DNA of 6,002 bases from an uncultured Desulfobacca sp. (GTDB lineage Bacteria; Desulfobacterota; Desulfobaccia; Desulfobaccales; Desulfobaccaceae), in contig CALGOE010000003.1 of NCBI GenBank assembly GCA_937958145.1, forward strand, positions 1-6,002, in the 5' to 3' direction. A program made the translations under genes and the position numbers. The notes below the pieces were generated by a model that was not told the origin of the DNA, made no database searches, and saw only the letters and a list, made by a program, of their open reading frames with translations. Position 1 is the stretch's first letter. Every line of letters starts with the position of its first letter. Shown here one piece after another: positions 4,824 through 6,002 of this stretch.

Positions 4824-5977
4824 GGCTGGGACTTCTCCGCTTCCCCGGCTGGAGGAGAGGCAGAGAGGGGCGTCCGCGCCGGCGTGACCTCCCGGCCGGG
4901 AATGGCCCGGAGCATGCCGCTAACCACCAGCCAGTCGTGGGGGTGGAGGCCCTCCAGCACCACCCGGTAGGCATCCTCTTGGACGCCCAATTTCACCCCC
5001 CGGCGCTCCACCACATTTTTCTCATTGACCACCCGCAGGTAGGGCCCGAGCTGATCATAGCTGATGGCCGCCTCAGGCACCAGGAGGGCCTGCTGCTGCT
5101 CAGCCATCGGCACCCGCACCCGGGCAAACATGCCGGGCAGCAGGACGTGATTGGGATTGGCCAGGATGGCCCGAAGCATCAGGCTGCCGGTGGTGGGATT
5201 GAGGGAGATGGCGGCAAAGTCAAGTTGCCCCTTATGGGGGAAATCCGTGTCATCGGCCAGGGCCACCATGACTGGGTATTGATGGCCCTGGCTTCCCGCC
5301 GGCGGCGCCGGTTTTTTGCCCCGCACCCGCAGCAGGTCCTGTTCGTTGATATTAAAATAGACATAAATAGGATCGATCTGGTTGATCTCCGCCAACAACG
5401 TCTTTTCCCCGGCCCCCACCAGGGTACCCGGATCCTTGAGATGGCGGCCCATGCGGCCGTCAAAAGGGGCTGTTATCCGGGTATAATCCAGATTCAATTT
5501 GGCCAGCTCCACCTGGGCCTGCGCCGCCAATAAGGCGGCTTGCCGGGAATCCCGCTCGTAGCGCCACCGGTCCACATCGGTCTGGGCCGCGGCATCTTCT
5601 TGCACCAACTTGGCGTAACGCCGATACTCCGTCTCCGCATGCTCCAGTTGGGCCTTTTCCGCCAGCACCGAAGCCCGGGCCTGTTTCAGCTTCGCCTCGT
5701 AGGTGTCCTGCTGAATCACAAAGAGTAACTGTCCCTTTTTGACATACTGGCCGTCCTGGAAGAGCACCTTTTGGAGATAACCCTCTACTCGGGCCTGCAG
5801 CGGCACCGTCTGGTAAGCCACCACATTGCCGGTAAACTCCAGGTAATCAGTCACCGGCCTAACCAGGGGCTGACTCACCTCCACCTTGGGGGGCGGCGGC
5901 GGCACATAGGTGTTTTTGTCACCGCAGCCGGCGACGAGGAATAGAACCGTGACGATGATGACTAGTCGTTGTTTCAT
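4820..5977 (-). CDS. RND efflux periplasmic adaptor lipoprotein (AcrA/MexA-like, membrane fusion protein)
   Basis: This 385-residue adaptor should bridge the RND permease encoded next and an outer-membrane channel. The N-terminus is a lipoprotein signal: MKQR, a hydrophobic core, then lipobox VAGC with C18 as the lipidated residue. Next come a proline linker (26-30); the first half of the biotinyl-lipoyl-like domain (about 55-92, with ARVEGYLQKVLFQDGQYVKKGQ); a helical hairpin rich in A, E, K and Q (about 93-165) that contacts the channel; the second lipoyl half (LDYTRITAPFDGRMG, 163-177); a beta-barrel (about 200-292); and a membrane-proximal domain (about 295-365). ATG 5975-5977 is chosen because AAAGGA lies 6 bases upstream. 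An in-frame TTG at 5996-5998 would add seven residues (MTFKGLA) that include the ribosome binding site itself, so it is rejected. It is the first gene of a two-gene operon; the promoter lies beyond the right edge. Confidence 0.95.
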   Translation of the reverse strand: MKQRLVIIVTVLFLVAGCGDKNTYVPPPPPKVEVSQPLVRPVTDYLEFTGNVVAYQTVPLQARVEGYLQKVLFQDGQYVKKGQLLFVIQQDTYEAKLKQARASVLAEKAQLEHAETEYRRYAKLVQEDAAAQTDVDRWRYERDSRQAALLAAQAQVELAKLNLDYTRITAPFDGRMGRHLKDPGTLVGAGEKTLLAEINQIDPIYVYFNINEQDLLRVRGKKPAPPAGSQGHQYPVMVALADDTDFPHKGQLDFAAISLNPTTGSLMLRAILANPNHVLLPGMFARVRVPMAEQQQALLVPEAAISYDQLGPYLRVVNEKNVVERRGVKLGVQEDAYRVVLEGLHPHDWLVVSGMLRAIPGREVTPARTPLSASPPAGEAEKSQP

Positions 5978-5983
5978 GGCAAG

Positions 5984-5989
5984 TCCTTT
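5984..5989 (-). promoter_or_regulatory. Ribosome binding site of the adaptor gene
   Basis: AAAGGA on the minus strand, 6 bases before ATG 5975-5977, fixes the adaptor start there. Only 13 bases of window remain upstream, so no promoter or operator for the RND operon can be judged. Confidence 0.7.
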
Positions 5990-6002
5990 AAAGGTCAAAG
6001 GT

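Noticed and set aside
2898..4970. Very long open frame (690 codons) on the plus strand, opposite the RND genes
   Set aside because: It lies antisense to two clear RND genes. Its product is dominated by G, H, D and Q runs typical of the complement of GC-rich codons, has no domain, and is explained by codon bias.

Overview
This is a GC-rich bacterial window from a Gram-negative organism. The evidence is a lipoprotein-anchored periplasmic adaptor with an inner-membrane RND pump, plus a YnfA-type membrane protein. The style of the RND pair, the short coiled-coil membrane protein and the composition would fit a deltaproteobacterium-like (Thermodesulfobacteriota) chromosome. That placement is an impression from protein style, not a demonstrated assignment. 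No rRNA, tRNA, CRISPR array, transposase or other mobile element was seen.

Layout, left to right. Positions 1-480 hold no long gene but do hold an ordered leftward (minus-strand) series of signals. These are a sigma70-like promoter framed by a perfect 10-bp inverted repeat (438-476), a strong hairpin (409-426), an intrinsic terminator with a long stem and six Ts (327-379), a 10-codon mini-ORF with its own GGAGG (235-267), and a 51-codon ORF with a second GGAGG and a textbook secretion signal (64-219). This reads either as a roughly 107-nt small RNA gene next to a small exported-peptide gene, or as one attenuated operon. It is the least explained part of the window. A ynfA-family gene follows on the minus strand (611-940). 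After a divergent intergenic region comes a plus-strand gene for a coiled-coil protein with one C-terminal membrane anchor (1105-1491), which ends at a clean terminator (1524-1552).

The right two thirds is a leftward two-gene operon for a tripartite RND efflux pump: the periplasmic adaptor (4820-5977), then the HAE1-type inner-membrane permease (1707-4823). The two genes overlap by 4 bases (ATGA). The adaptor should link the proton-driven permease to an outer-membrane TolC-type channel. No channel gene lies in the window, and the space after the permease (about 1553-1706) is non-coding and faces a convergent gene. The channel is therefore encoded upstream of the window or elsewhere. The operon promoter and any regulator also lie beyond the right edge.

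The RND pump and the YnfA protein could both contribute to export of toxic compounds, but they are not in one transcription unit and nothing here shows shared control.
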